Below, piece after piece: positions 27,566-41,083 of a stretch of DNA of 64,000 nt. The notes under the pieces were generated by a model. The model was not told where the DNA came from and ran no database searches. It was given only the letters and a program-made list of their open reading frames with translations. Location: NCBI GenBank assembly GCA_000827325.1, contig KN832902.1, positions 46,135 to 110,134 of the forward strand, read 5' to 3'. This DNA is from Oidiodendron maius Zn (Eukaryota; Ascomycota; Leotiomycetes; Myxotrichaceae). Every line of letters begins with the position of its first letter. The first letter of the stretch is position 1. Both the position numbers and the translations under genes were made by a program.

Positions 27566-29591
27566 ATGTGATGGCAAATCGATACTCGCGCGTTCGGCCT
27601 TGAAGAGATGCAAATATACGGCAGTAAGATGACGAGATCGGATGGGGAAATACCACGCTCACTAGTTAGATACGACAGTGAATAACAGCCTAGCGTTACG
27701 TCTTGATGATGAAAATATATCTAGGGTTATCCATGATACTTGATTTCTCGACGGCGGTTTATAACGCTGCTGAAAGTAGTTGAAGATAGCGAACTAGTCC
27801 GTCGGCATGATATAGGAGTCCGGCCGGGACTCCAATTTGCCCCAAATCTAGTCGATAGCCTCCTCGAGGATGGCGCTCACGGTCTCATGCTGTGCACCAC
27901 CCTCACTCTCATGTGCAAACTCAAGCGCCTGGAATACCATGATAGTCTCGGAAGGCAAAGTTTCGGGCCGGCCTGTCTTGTTCGGGCTTTCACTCATACT
28001 GTGATTGAAAATTATGTCGGTTGGGCTCTGGGGCATAGCAGTAGAAAACTTGTTCGCAGTAGAGGAAATTCAGAGAATAGAAGAAAATACTATGCCGGTG
28101 ACATATGTATAGGAACGTAAACCCACCCTCGGGACTGGCAAAAAGTTGTATACCTTGGCGCTATCGGCCCCTGTAAGCTGCGATAATTCAGAAGATTCCA
28201 CTGCGTAGGGTTAGGGTTGAGATCTTGTAAGTGCGTTAGCCCTTTTCTGTCCCCACCAATTCTGGCGTCTACCCATTATGGAGATTAGAATTATGGAGGT
28301 TCTAGGCTAGTAACTAGTAGAATTGAAGAACTCCACGAGCAGCTCCTTCAACTAACCCCAAATTGGGATAACGGCTACCTAAATCCTACTCTCAAGCATG
28401 CTTCGACACTAGTCCAGCGTTCTACCAATTTTGAACTCTCCAAGCGCTATGACTTTAGTGATACTTCTTACTTTTGTCGTAATAGGTGGTCACAATGTAA
28501 TGCTCTTTATATTAGCCAAGGCATAGCTTACTTTAAGAGGGGTTGTAGGCCAGCCTACAAATGGCCCTAGGCCAGGCAACTGTGGTAGAGTAAGCTGCTC
28601 TTATAATGCTGCGATTTATTGGTGCAATGATGTGTAGGTTATACTACTTTAATATACTTAATAAAAGCTTACAGTTTTGCTTTATAGAATACAAGTCCTT
28701 ATACACTTGGTGGATTTGGTGATATTGCGGATGGCGCTCAGTTTATTATGAATAAATGTATAATTTATGGCCTCCGTGATTTGGTTTCCGGCCAGGCGTT
28801 TACTAAGGACAACTGGAACGTAATTGTTACACAAGACAGTTGCTGAGATCTGGCTTTAGGGTGTGACGGGTTAGACCTGTGGATTTGAGTCGGTTAGGGG
28901 AGCTTCATTTCTGTGGTTATCTTTGCGTTTAGCTGTGGAATACATAGTCAGATTATTCCTTTGGGTCTGCTCCTCTAAAGCCAGCTCTATCCCATAGAGT
29001 CCTCATAACTTTCTCCCGTGCTCCGGATATCAAGGAACGCCCGTCTTTACACCTATAATGTGGATGCTCATAACACTTGGCTGGACCAAATTGCTGGGCA
29101 AACTATTCGTTCTGGTCGGCTTTGATTATTTTGTCGTGAACTATTCCTTTAGAGTTTACTTTGTAAAGAGAGGGAAACTGATTACGCTCATGGCTATACT
29201 GCTGATCATGTTCTGAATTAAAAGATGCCCAGAGAAGCACAAATGTTAGAGCTGATCCCAAAATGAACATATGGGACCCAATAAAGTGGCAGATCCTCGT
29301 ATAACTCACCTTATCTTGATTTGAATGCGGTTACTCCATTTGACGATCTTCGTAAACTTTCGTGCCGTATTTGCTTGCCCTTCTTGCAACATTCTCCGTG
29401 ACCCATCTGCCACGAAGACTTCTGCTTGCATGGTGAAGTCCCTCGCCTACTGATTCGTCGCTAACTCCTCGTTTCCGCATCCACTCGTACCTACAGCTGC
29501 TTTCCTAAAGTCGTTCCATGTTCGAATAATCAATAACGGAAAGGCGTTTGACTAAGGTGGCCAGTAGGACGGTCTGGCCGCAGCACTTATT
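27566..29591. other. Two-kilobase spacer, decayed sequence
   Basis: No gene is supported. An antisense frame at 27848-28036 contains a peptide (ALEFAHESEGGAQHETVS) that looks protein-like but has no partner exons. Around 28320-28560 a stretch reads as a partial frame (QLLQLTPNWDNGYLNP) without start or domain. A double TTAGGG occurs near 28209, too short to mean telomere. Confidence 0.4.
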
Positions 29592-31089
29592 TTGTGGAGC
29601 GTGGAGTCTGTCATATATCCAGAAGACGAATCGAGTGCCTCCGAGGCAGACTTCGATTTCGGCATTGATTGTGCCGTGGGATCAGAGCTTGATGCAGGTC
29701 TTTTCAGCCCTGTCACGAGTCCTGAATCAAGAGGTCAACGTCTGCTCCCAGTCCCAAAGGACCCTGCTGCGATGTCGAGAGCCATGACTCCATCGAGACG
29801 ACTGAATCCTTGGGGCTTGCTGAAGAGCAAGAAGCTTTGGCCGTCGATTCTACATGCCCTTCTAGCCAGTCTCCACGTCCTTCCAGCGAGCCGCTGCCCA
29901 ATCTCGTCAGTGCAAGAGATGCTGCCATGTCCCCGATTACTCGGGCTCGCATCTATACACCCTCTCTCCTACATACAGGGCAACGCGGGCCAGATTAACA
30001 CGAGCTCGTGCGCCCTCTACTCACGAATACTGGCACCTTTGAAGGGGAGATACAACGACAGTGGGGTGAGAGAGAGGGTGGCGACAAGGTGGATGGCATC
30101 AATATGCAGCAAGAGCCGAATGATGCTGCAGCAGTGCTAAGGGCTGAAAGCATGGGGGTTACCCTAGCTACTACTGAGGATGAGAGTCCAGGACCCGACA
30201 GCGGCGACTCATCTCGGAAGTCAAGTTTAGGGGATTTCAGCCCTCAGAGCGATGTTTGCAGTGACGATGGTCTCGATGACAGCACCATGATAGACGGCGA
30301 TAATGAAGGGCCACGTACGACTAAACGGAAGAGACAACCATCACCCGTCAATGTCCCAACACGTAAGAAGCACAAAGGTCAGCCTCAGAGATCCCCCCAC
30401 CGTAGTAGGGCACAGTCCAAATTGGGTGGACGCTCTCCTATATCATATTCCCGTCACCACGATACCCCATCAAGCACTGAGCCTAACACTAAGCGTCAAC
30501 TACCTTCGCCAGTTCCTTCCATACCACGTGCCATAGACACAGAGATGGGGTCAAGTAGCAGCGACTCGGGCCGCCCAGAATTAGCTTACCAATACTGACC
30601 GAAATCACCTTTCGTCCGCAGTCTCGGCGCTCCTGCTCCTTTACGGCGGTAGTTAGTGATGGCCGCGATGGGCGAGGAGTTTCTTTCAGTCAGCTAGGCC
30701 AGCTTATCGAGAGCATAGGCTATATTGGAAAGCTGGACGACATCACGATCAAGCCCCTACAAAAAGAGTCATTCCTCTTGACAGGCGTCGGTCACTATAC
30801 CTCGTCCCGAGTCTCGCCTAGTGAGAGGAAGACTCTACCGCCGCATGCGAAGCTCCATATCCTTGACAACGATGAAGCGCAAACTCGACTTCGACATGGT
30901 AGAGCTGGCCGAGAGGATACGTCACGAGAGAGCACCAGTGCGATAAGCGATGATGAGCGTCTGAGCGACAGTGATCCCGACCCCAGTGGCGGCGATGATG
31001 GATGTTGCAGTGAGGATGAGCAGCACCGTTTAAGCACGAGGAGGAATATTCCATGGGACGAAATAGAAGAGCAGCGCTTGCGGGTATAG
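29592..31089 (+). pseudogene. Disordered nuclear-type protein, several frameshifts
   Basis: Consecutive frames (about 29592-29810, 29810-29998, 30008-30580, 30600-31089) read as one Ser/Pro/Asp-rich protein. It contains a basic KRKRQPSP..RKKHKGQPQRSP patch like a nuclear localisation signal, then FSQLGQLIESIGYIGKLDDI, acidic runs (SDSDPDPSGGDD) and finally NIPWDEIEEQRLRV. That ending resembles the lead-in to a Myb/SANT-type helix, which is missing because a TAG follows at once. Frame changes near 29810, 30000 and 30580 mean it is not translatable as a unit. The family appears dispersed in Eurotiales, by memory only. Confidence 0.5.
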
Positions 31090-33029
31090 CAGTCTCTGAC
31101 ACATAACGTAGTTGATCAGTGCACCATGGGGTGTCGTTATTCCCGCACCACCTCAAAATTAGCCGAGTCCTGAATAGGGGCGTTGTTGTGTTTGTTCCTT
31201 CATTCTTTGAGAGGTTGACTGCACTTTCTTTCATTTGTTTCGCGTAGAGGTCAGAAGTGGCGTTAACACAGAACAGAGTCGCTGCTGAGTTGTAGGAGAG
31301 TTTGCACGGTTAATCCCCGACCGTAAAAATTGACATCTGTTCGATTAACAATTAGAAGGTTGTGCACATTTTCATCATTTTATATCTTAGGAACGTTCAG
31401 AATGGGTATACAAATCTCTTAAATTAGGAGCTCGCCGTAGTAATGCATCAGATGCATGAATGGAGACACGTGAAGGGTCACCAGGTATTATGGATTATAC
31501 GAAACAGATCCCCGTAAAGCTGGAAAGCACGCCAAAGGGGTACGTACATTCAGGTGGTGGAAAGTGGGCTTGTTGTCTACCATCCTGATGCGAGCGGGAA
31601 TGAGAGAACGACAATGAATATTGGCTTGAGTGGGTATGTTTCTCCTTATCCTGACTGGAAGATTGTTCGAAGGGAGATGAATGCGAGTTGAAAAGGACGA
31701 AGGAAGTCGGGGTATTATTTGGCGGAAAACGTAACCCTCATCGTCCCCGCACTCGTGAACGAAATGCCCGATCCCCGCCCCATCGTGACATTGACATATG
31801 AATACATCCCTACATCCCCAAAAACTTCAAGCCCGTTCCCGGAGTCAGCACTACTGTAGTATAACTTTTATGTACTGTACCCCCTACGTTTCGATAAATT
31901 GACGACATCCATTGTTGGTTTTACAGGGGATTATAGTGATATCACTAAGTAAAAGGAAAGATATAACAACTGCACTGTATTCATTGATTCCTTGTTGTTA
32001 GTCTGTACTAGCTAGGTAAGATATATCTGCGTGTTTCACGATACGCTTTGGCCACATAGTCAGGTGACTAAAGTGGTGTTGTTCTGTTGCGGTATCCCGG
32101 AAGCTAGTCCAGTTTCGGTGCTGAGTAACCAACTCAAATGATGATACAGTACTTGTGCTCTGAATACTAATGTTATAGACTGTGTGAAGGAGTACATGTT
32201 AAGGATGCTGAAACCACTTGATTTGAGTTATTTGAGACTGTATTTGGAATTCTAGTCCTGTCACGAAGTATAAAGGTGGTGGTTGAACCCACCCTTAGAA
32301 AATACAGAGCATCATTACCTGAAAATACGAGCCTATCACGTGCACCTACACTAAGCCCCACTCGACGCAACATGTTCCAACATCCATAATGCCTAACATA
32401 TATGGCGTCGATTTGAATCGACAACCATGGTGAGCTCAGTGTTGCAAAGCATTACAATACAAATGCCACCGGACCTCGATATTAGACGATATAACTGAGT
32501 TCCGAATTTTGCTCGGATTCGAGAGGCTTTGCCAGGTAAGGAGATCACTATCTGTACATTCGTTATGTCCCAAAGGACTGGTGGCTGTAGCGAACGAACG
32601 AATGTTCGAGCTGCTTGCCACTCGAACCGACTAATCAAGGCTGAGTTCAGAATTTTGTTGCACGTCGCAAGTAATTTCGCTGAACCAGTATCCAAAGCTG
32701 ATAGGGCTGACATGGTCCAGGGGGTCGCCCTGTTCCAATAATCAGTATTATTAGCCCATCAGCTTCTGAGTTCTGTTTTCAAGATTCATAAACGTGGCTT
32801 GCGCTATGGTGATTTCTGGTTTGTAAAGATTTTTTGTTTTATATATTAAAATATTTAGAAATAGCTAAGTTATTATAGTCTTAAAATCGTGATTTTTGTG
32901 GTAAAATTAGCTGACCAGCTTACTGATGAGTCATTTATCCTAATCCGGAAAGGTGGCGGCGATTTAGCTAAGTCTGGCGACAATTTAGCTGGTCCCAATA
33001 TTTTCATGGGCGGTTCTAGTCATTTGCCG
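31090..33029. other. Spacer downstream of the PKS gene
   Basis: Antisense frames at 32173-32424 and 32393-32713 show no domain. AT-rich sequence at 32820-32910 precedes a remnant at 32988-33033 that matches 23683-23720 inverted, with mainly C/T and A/G differences. I see no other feature. Confidence 0.45.
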
Positions 33030-36000
33030 TTACGATAATTGGCCGCCATGTTCACAAACAGTCTCAAACAAAAACCGATACCCCGGCGCTACCTGCTCCC
33101 CCCACTCGCGCATCTCCGGCGTCAAATGCAGATCGTGAATATGTGGCAGGTTCTGCAATGGCAAGAAGCCGTGAGGAACCCCCCTTGCCTCAAGCTCTCG
33201 CACGAATCGCTCCGCGCCCGCGAAAGGCGCTATTTCATCGGCGGCACCTAATGAATGATTGTTAATATCAAGGGTTGAAATACAATAAAGATGGGAGTTA
33301 CAGGACGAGGAGACATCACACACTGTGGATAATGAAGGTAGGGCAGGAATACTGTCCGGCTCGCAGGCGCGCTAGCGGACTGACAGAGGAGATGCGCTCG
33401 GGCGACGGCAGTGCGAGCGGCCAATCTATATCGTCTTCGCCAAACAGACACCCCTTGGGAAGCCCATTGAGCATCAGAGGAAGACCAATGTTTTCCTTGA
33501 AGAGTGCAAGAACGAGTTCGGAGCGAGGATCGCCGGGACGGACCCAGCCAAGCTTGGTGCTGTCTCCCCAGGCTGAGTTGTCGTAGGTGGTGATGGCCTG
33601 GGTTGGTAAGGAGGCAAGGATGCGTTTGAGGCTCATCTTACGGCCCGGAAGAGATTTCAGACGGGCCGCATCCAGCTCTCCCGACTCGAGGTCGACTGGA
33701 GCATAGAAGCTGAGAACCGCGGACGGAGGCGGGATGCTGGCAGCATGGGCTGTCCAACCGATTGACATGGCGAGCTGGCCGCCGGTTGACCAGCCGATGA
33801 GGACTACCTTGTCCGCCTTCACGGTAACACCATACTCAGTCGCTATTCCCGGGAGGACTGTTCGCGTCCACCGATAAGCATCGCATACATCAGTCATGGG
33901 TCCATCGACGAGGTTCACCTCGGGGCAAAGCCGGTAGTCAATGCTGACGGGGAGGAATCCATTCGCCAGGAGATGTCGCGTCTGGGTCGGCCGGATGGCT
34001 CTCCTGGAGAGGGTCATGTGGCCTCCGCCGTGGATCATCAAAGCTGTGGGGAAGATATAGGTTAGTGCATATGCTGTGTATGGGAAAATGATGGTGACAA
34101 AAGAATCTTTATGCAAAACCCGTACCGATGGGCATGGCCGAGGGCGGTGGCAGAGACGGAAAGTAGACATCAGCATGAATCCGCACTCCGCTCACCTCTT
34201 TGTACACTAACGTCTCCTTGCGGAATGAAGAGCCACCCTCCGCCCCAATGTCCTTAGCTGGAACATTCCAATGCTTATTGCACGCGACGAGGAGCTGCTG
34301 GCTGGTGGACTCGGGTGTTAGGCCGCCTGAACTGCTTGCAGATGCAAAACCTGCGGCCGCAAACATGGACATCCACGTCTCGGCCGGCTGGATGGGATAT
34401 GCGGTCCGGTTCTCGGCAAGCCACCAGCCGTCAAGAAGACCGAAACAGATGTCGTACCAGTCCATAACACGAGTAACCTCGGACAGGACGATGATGCCTC
34501 CTGGTTTGAGTGTCTCGCGTAGACGTCGGCATGAGGCGGTGCGATTGGTTGTTGCATGTACGCAGTTTGTGCTGACAACAACGTCGAAGCGGCCACGCAT
34601 CGCCTCCGGGATATCTTTCTCCAGATTGAAGGTCGTGAAGTCAAACCAGTCATAGAGCTTAAAAGTAGTCTTGGCCTTGGACACCAGGCTCGGCGCGATG
34701 TCGGTAAACGTGTACTGCGCTGAAATGCCAGCTGTTTCGAGGCCCGCAGCCAACCTCTTCGTGGTCCCCCCGGTGCCTGCCCCGACCTCAAGAATCTGCA
34801 CCGGCCTTCCCTTGACAGCCGTCTTCAGAAGCGCTGTGAGGTATACTGCCAACTGGTCTGTTAGTGTCGACATCATGGGTGAATGGCCATAGAAGTTCTC
34901 CATGATCTTCAGTGACGCGGGGCTCCCAAACATGATGGCAACGCTGTCGACCTTCCCGCTCAGGCAGTCTGCCAGCTTGGGGCCGGTAAGAGCGATAAGG
35001 GCGCTCTCGTCCCTGAATCCGGAGAATTTCTCTTGGAAGGCGGCTTGCAGTTGGGTCGCCGATCGCCACTCGACGTCACGGTCTCCTCGCTTGTACCCCC
35101 CCGCTGTACTGGTCGTCACGATGCCGTGTTTCTTTAAGATCTCCCACAGCCTTGGTACCAACCTGTCGTATTTGGGGGACTGGAAAGGGATCTGGGGAAG
35201 TCTTTCTCTGGGAGAAAATCGGGCAAGGTCGACCCCTAGCTTTGCGAAAGCCTCGACGATGTATGCGACAAGGAGTTCATCCTGGAACGGGGCGACGTTT
35301 GACCAGTATCCGACATAGTTTCGCTTGCTTGCCGAATCATGAAAGTGAGCGTCTGACTCCTTCAGGGCATCAAACGGATTCTCCACAATCGCGCTCTCCC
35401 CAGCAATTGCCTCTTGCTTCCCACCAGCAGGGCTGTAATTGGCGGTGCCTGTTGGGCCAACGCCTCCGCTTAATGTAATAACCTGTGGCTCTGCGCCGGG
35501 TGCGGCAATACCCAGTTGAGTCATCAAGTCTTGTACAGTGATATCAGTCATGATGTCGTCGATACGTACCGAGAAGCCGTCCTCGAGTTCCTGTTTCAGG
35601 TCCATAGCCGACAGTGAATCCACTCCAAGATCTGCGAGGAGGTCGGATGATTTGATGTCCTCGCTCTTTGCACTGGAGACCTGGGAGAGAACTTCCAGAA
35701 GCTTCGGCTGGCGCCGATCAGGCTGCCCGCCGGTTGCATATGGTGACTTCTCGCTTTGTGTGACTACGGCTGTCGAAGTCCGTGGTGCCAGCGGAGCAGG
35801 AGCTGGGGCGGAGAGGCACTGGCCTCCAAGCCGTTGGTGCAGTTCGTCCAGTGTAGTTCCGATAAGGTCACCAGAGTCGAAGGTCAGGCCAAATTTGGAT
35901 GACAGCTCGCCAACGAGCTCAACCGATGCGAGCGAATCTAGACCAAGATCGGCTAACATGCTCTCAGCGGCCATCTCAGATGCTGACGTTCCAGTGTACT

Positions 36001-39000
36001 CGGCTATAAGCTCTCTCAAAACCAGGCCTGTCGAGTCTCTGGTGCCTTGCGCAGAAGAAGTAGTGCTTGTTGCCGGTGTAACAATGCCTCCGCCTTCGGT
36101 GCTTGTGGTAACAGGAGAAATAGACGGTATAGCGGGAGCCTCTGATCGTGGCACGGAGGGCTCAGATCTACCTGCATCAAGCATCTTCTCAAGCCTGGCT
36201 ATGGGTAGCTTTGCGAAACGACAGCCGGTGAGCACAGCCACCAGATTACCTTTGGAATTGCATACGAACACATCGCCGATGGGTTGTTGCTCAGCTGTGA
36301 AGCCAAACTTGGCATAGATGCGCCATTGCTGCTTCAAATCATCCATCTTACAGGCCGGAGATATGGTAGCGTGATCAAGAGCAACCATGACCATGACCTC
36401 GTCAGCCGCGACGTGGTCACTAGTGTTCATGAGGAATCCCACCACCTGAATGAAAGCATCCACGGCCACTGCGTCGCAGAGCCTAGATGCCGTGCTTTCA
36501 TCCAATCCGGGCTGCCCGTCTGGCAGACGGACCGTGGCGATGGCCTCGTACCCATGCAGGGCTACGGAATGGATGCCGTGGAAAAAGGGTGCGTAATCAA
36601 CGACTCGGCTAAACAGACTATATGTTCGCTTTGACATCAGCCTCTCGGCATTCTCGTTGTCGTCTCTGTCCATCCTTTCCATCGGCTCCGAAACAAAACG
36701 TTGGAACACATCGAACCCGGCGCTTGGGGCCATGAAAACGCGGCCTCTTGCGTGGGCAATCTCCTTTGCTTTGGGCGAGCCAGACTCGGGCAGGAGAGTG
36801 CGAAGCGTCCACTTCCAGGATGTACCCACAGACAACTGCTCTAAGCGTACGATCACTTCACCCTCGGGCCTGATGCTTAGTGCGGAATTGAAGAAGACCT
36901 CCTCAAAGACGAGATTAGCTCCGCTCAGAGAAGCGTCATTGAGGAGCAACTGCAGCGACATGATGATGCATTCCATGTACATGGATGCAGGGCAAAGCGA
37001 CCTGGACCGCACCGCGTGGCCCTCGACGATGAAGCGGTAGCGTTGGCTCTGCGTGTTAATGACGAACTCTGTGGGCCCTGCACCATGGCTTGTCCTCTTG
37101 ACTACCAGCTTCAGGGATGGGGCGGCTAGTGGGATGCCATCTTGCACGGCCACGGATGGCGATATCTTCGACATGGTCTTCTGCATCTCCATGACTCGAT
37201 CAATATTGGTGATCCAGTGCCGCGTCCGCTTAAACTGGTACGGCGGCAGCCAGATAGGCTTGCAATGGCAAGTCCCGTTGACGGGGATCAAACGCCAGTG
37301 CGTCGGGAAGACACCCCTTCTCCAGAGGCTGGATACGACATCGGATACTACATCTACAGCTGGCTTTAGGCTTCCCTTGGTCTTGATGGAATGGAAGGTA
37401 TGGGATTCGGGTCGTTGGACAGCCGATCTGACCATGGCTGTCACGGGCGTGTCCACGCCGGCTTCCAAAAATGTGACTGGGCCGAGACGATCCTCGACTC
37501 TGCGAACGGCTTCGAAAAAGAAAACGGGGTCTCGTGCGTGCTTTGATGGACTGTACCCCTTCATAGTCCTGAGAGGCTCCTGTCGACATACCTCCAGTGC
37601 GATGTTTGGCTCGCCCCACTCCAGGGAATCTGCAACGATAGCAAGATCGGCCAGAATAGGTTCCATGAGTGTTGAGTGGAACCCATGACTTGTTGCGAGA
37701 CGCTGGGCCCGGATTTTTTGAAGGCTGGGCTCGGTGCGCAGCACGCTCTCGGCGGCGTCGACTGCGGCTGAGGTGCCGACGGCAACGAGGGTCGACGGAG
37801 CGTTGTGACAGGCGATCTCAAGCTGGGGAGAGTGCGTAGGTGCCCCCGACTGCTTTTGCAGCAGCGAGCAGATATCTTGGAACTGCTGGACTGAGCAGTT
37901 GCTGAGAGTGAGCATGGCCCCTTTCTCGGATCCCCATTTGGTGTCGATCAGATGTGCCCGAGCTGCGACCAGCTTGATAGCGTCGGATAGGGAGAGCACG
38001 CCTGAAACGGCGAGCGCGGTTATTTCGCCAAGGCTGTGGCCAATGATGGCGTTGATCTTCACGCCGGCATCAATCCAACATTGGGCACATGCATATTGCA
38101 TAGCAAAGATAGAGCATTGCAAGGTCACGACGTCGCTCAGTGGCTGTGTCGCGAAAATGGCGGGGATGATGGGAGGAAAACCTTGCTTCTTGAGCTCAGC
38201 ATCACAAGCGTCGATGTAGAACTGGACAGCCGGGAAGCGGTCGTACAATGACTCGTCCAGGCCGACCTTGTTGTCATACTGTCCACTGAATACGAGGACA
38301 ACTGGTTTCGGATCCTTCGGAGGCTGGAATATATCTGAAGCGGTTAGGCCCTCCAGAAGTCCGGCTGCATTGCTTACGGAGCCGGCTTGGACGTGTCCCA
38401 TGAACTGAAGTCGCTGTCTTCTCTGGTTCAGGGTCAAGGCAACGTCGGCTAGGTCCAGGCTCCCGGAATGCTGGCGTAGGTAGGCACCGATAGCCCGAGA
38501 ATTATCCAAGACGCCCTTTTGAGAAGAGGCAGTGATCATCAGCGGGAGAGTCACATTGATGTCGCCCAATGCCTTTCCATAGGCCTGCTGCTGGACAGCA
38601 GGCATCTCGCTGCAGAGCAAAGCGCAGTTGGATCCGGCCGCTCCGTAGCTGTTCACAAGTGCCGCCCGGAGAGGTGCATCCCAGGAGCGCAGCTTGCGTA
38701 CGATGGCGAGACCGTCAGGTTCCAGAGCTCCTATCTTGGGGTTCAAGCTATTGTGGTTGACCTGGGGCGGAAGCTGGCCGTGTTTGATCATGGCGAGGGT
38801 TTTCAGGAGGCCTGCGACACCAGCAGCTGTCTCGCAGTGTCCGATATTACCTTTGATGGAGCCCACATGGATGATGTTGTCGTTCTGCGTCTCGGATTGG
38901 CTTCTGTTGAAGACGGAGCGGATGCTCTCGATCTCGAGAGGGTCACCTGCCTGCGTCCCGGTTCCGTGTGCCTCGATATATGTGACCTTCTCAGGCGAAA

Positions 39001-41083
39001 GATGGGCCTGCTTCAGGACATTTTGGTATAATGCGATCTGTGCAGCCGAATGTGGAACCATGATGGACGCTGACAAACCACCCTGATTTGTAGCCACGCC
39101 AGAAATGACCCCCATGATAGCGTTTCCCTCGGCTAACGCTGTGCTGAGCTTCTTGATGATGACTAGTCCCGCCCCATCAGACCGGCAGTACCCATCTGCC
39201 GCTGCGTCAAAGGGCTTGCACTGGCCCGTGGCACTTAGAAAGCCAGCCTTACCCAGGTCGAAGTAATTGTTCATGCCCGTTATGAGGTTGACGCCACCTG
39301 CCAAGGCCATGCGGCACTCGCCATTTTGGACAGCCTTGCAGGCGCGGTTGATGGCGACTAGAGAGGAGGAACATGCCGTGTCGACCACTTCGGCGGGACC
39401 AGACCAGCCATAGTAGTAGCTCAGGCGGCCACAGAGGAAGGCGCGGATTGTGCCTGTTGATGTGTACGCTGTGGGTGCGTGGGCGTTGGTGTTGTCGAGG
39501 TATTCGACCAGACTGGCGCCGATGAAACAGCCGACGTTGTCCGCGTCCTCTCTTTTGTGGGTGACAAGGTACCCCGAGTCATTGAGGGCTTCGTATGAGA
39601 GCTCGAGGACTGAAGAGTGTTAGCGCCTTGTTGTAGTGGTTTTGGGGGCTATATGCATCTTACGAAGTCGCTGTTGCGGGTCCATATTGGCCGCCTCTCG
39701 GGCACTGACTCCAAAGAATGCATTATCGAAGCGTTGAACATCATCAATCAAGTTGCCGTAGAAGGTTCTTTCTTTGGCAAAGTTGCCGCTCTGGGTAGCG
39801 CGAAAGCCCCCATGGAGGTCGAACCGCTCCGTCGTGAGCTTCTGGTGACGGTCAGTCCCAGCAGCCAGCATGTCCCAGAGCTCCTCCAGGTTGTTAGCTC
39901 CTGGAAGGCGGCATGATGCCCCAACCACGGCGAGGGCATCCTCCGGGAAGGCGGGGATGCTCTTGATCCGCTGGATCAGAGTGTGTGCGGCCGTCTTGGT
40001 CGGGTGAAGACCCTTTTCAACGAAGGGGGTTCTGGGCACACAGTCGGTGAGGCCAAAGTAGACAAAGGATGGATTGCTGCGACCGGACTGCTCGACGTCG
40101 TTGGCAACCTCACCCAGCAGGCGGTACCACTCGCACCGGGAGGCCAGGATTGTGGTCACCAGTTCGTCCGAGAGTGAACCTTGGATGAGCCGCCTGCCGT
40201 CTCGGTTGGATCGCACGGGAACCTGGAGCTGCGAGGCATCAGGGAGCTGTAGACTGGGTGTCTCGCGGCAGAGCCGGCAGAGCTCGGCGGCCAGGTCCCC
40301 GTTATCAGGATTGTGCACCTTGCCCCTGATGTCGACCTTCTGCACTTGGAGACCTTGGTCTTGGGCATAAAGGAAGAGCTCCTGCAGGGTGTCCGCCGGC
40401 CCGACAATGCTGACGGTGCGTGGCTCCGTGATGGCCGAGACGTGGGTTCCAGGGAACTTCTCGGTCAGCTCGTCGCCCTGTCCTTCGTACTTGAGCTGGA
40501 GCGCCAGAGTTGTGGTTCCCGAGCCGCCTGAATCGTCGGCAAACTCGCCGTATGCGCCTACGCCGAGCAGGATACGCATGGTGGTGGCCGTGTGCTGGAC
40601 CACCTCGGCCTCGTCCCTGGCGCATGAGGCTGCTATAGCCGATGGGAGTCCCCCGCAGTATCCTTGCAGACCGCCGGCCGGCTTCACTTCGTCGAGGAAT
40701 TCACGATGAGAGAGGCCGTGGTAGGCGAGGTAGCGTAGGTACTGTCCAATCTGTAGGGCAACCAGCAAAGGGAGGGCCACGATGCCCGATCTGGCCTCAG
40801 CCAACGGTCCTCCCACGCCGTTGGCCGTCCAGTCATGGAACATGTCGACATAATGCGGGCCTTGGCTGAGCGCCGCGACTTCGGCTCTAGATTGGGCGAA
40901 TATTGACCAGACGTTGTCTGTCTTGAGGTTCTCGATGGCCTTCAGGAGCATGCATCCGTGCTTATCTTGGAGGAAGAAGGAACGGAGGCCGTTAAGGTAC
41001 TCCGAGTCTGGGGCTCGGGCTTGCGGACAGAAAAATGCGCCTGAGACTGGTAGTCTAATGTTGGTCATGGCCGTTGAGCCCAT
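33030..41083 (-). CDS. Nonreducing polyketide synthase SAT-KS-AT-PT-ACP-ACP-CMeT-esterase
   Basis: Four exons (41083-39664, 39609-34126, 34043-33324, 33247-33030) join in frame to 2613 residues. SAT: GYCGG with Cys143, and His257. KS from about 382: MDPQQRLLLELSYEAL restored across intron 1, VDTACSSS with Cys553, EAHGTGT and KGNIGH. AT: GHSLG near 998. PT: catalytic His in VEGHAVRS near 1345 and the Asp block DAVAVDAF near 1520. Two ACPs: GLDSLAS and GVDSLSA. CMeT: LEVGAGTGG near 2085. C-terminal alpha/beta-hydrolase: HGGGH at about 2306 and GWSTGG with Ser2387. The architecture fits the class making C-methylated orsellinate-type acids released hydrolytically. Product length and methyl count are not readable. 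It shares a 759-bp divergent promoter with the P450. Confidence 0.95.

Noticed and set aside
28205-28222. Double TTAGGG as telomere remnant
   Set aside because: Two units are too few and occur by chance. No other telomeric sequence is nearby.
35538-36634. Long plus-strand open frames antisense to the PKS
   Set aside because: They mirror PKS and ACP codons on the opposite strand, lack domains, and the minus strand has clear catalytic motifs.
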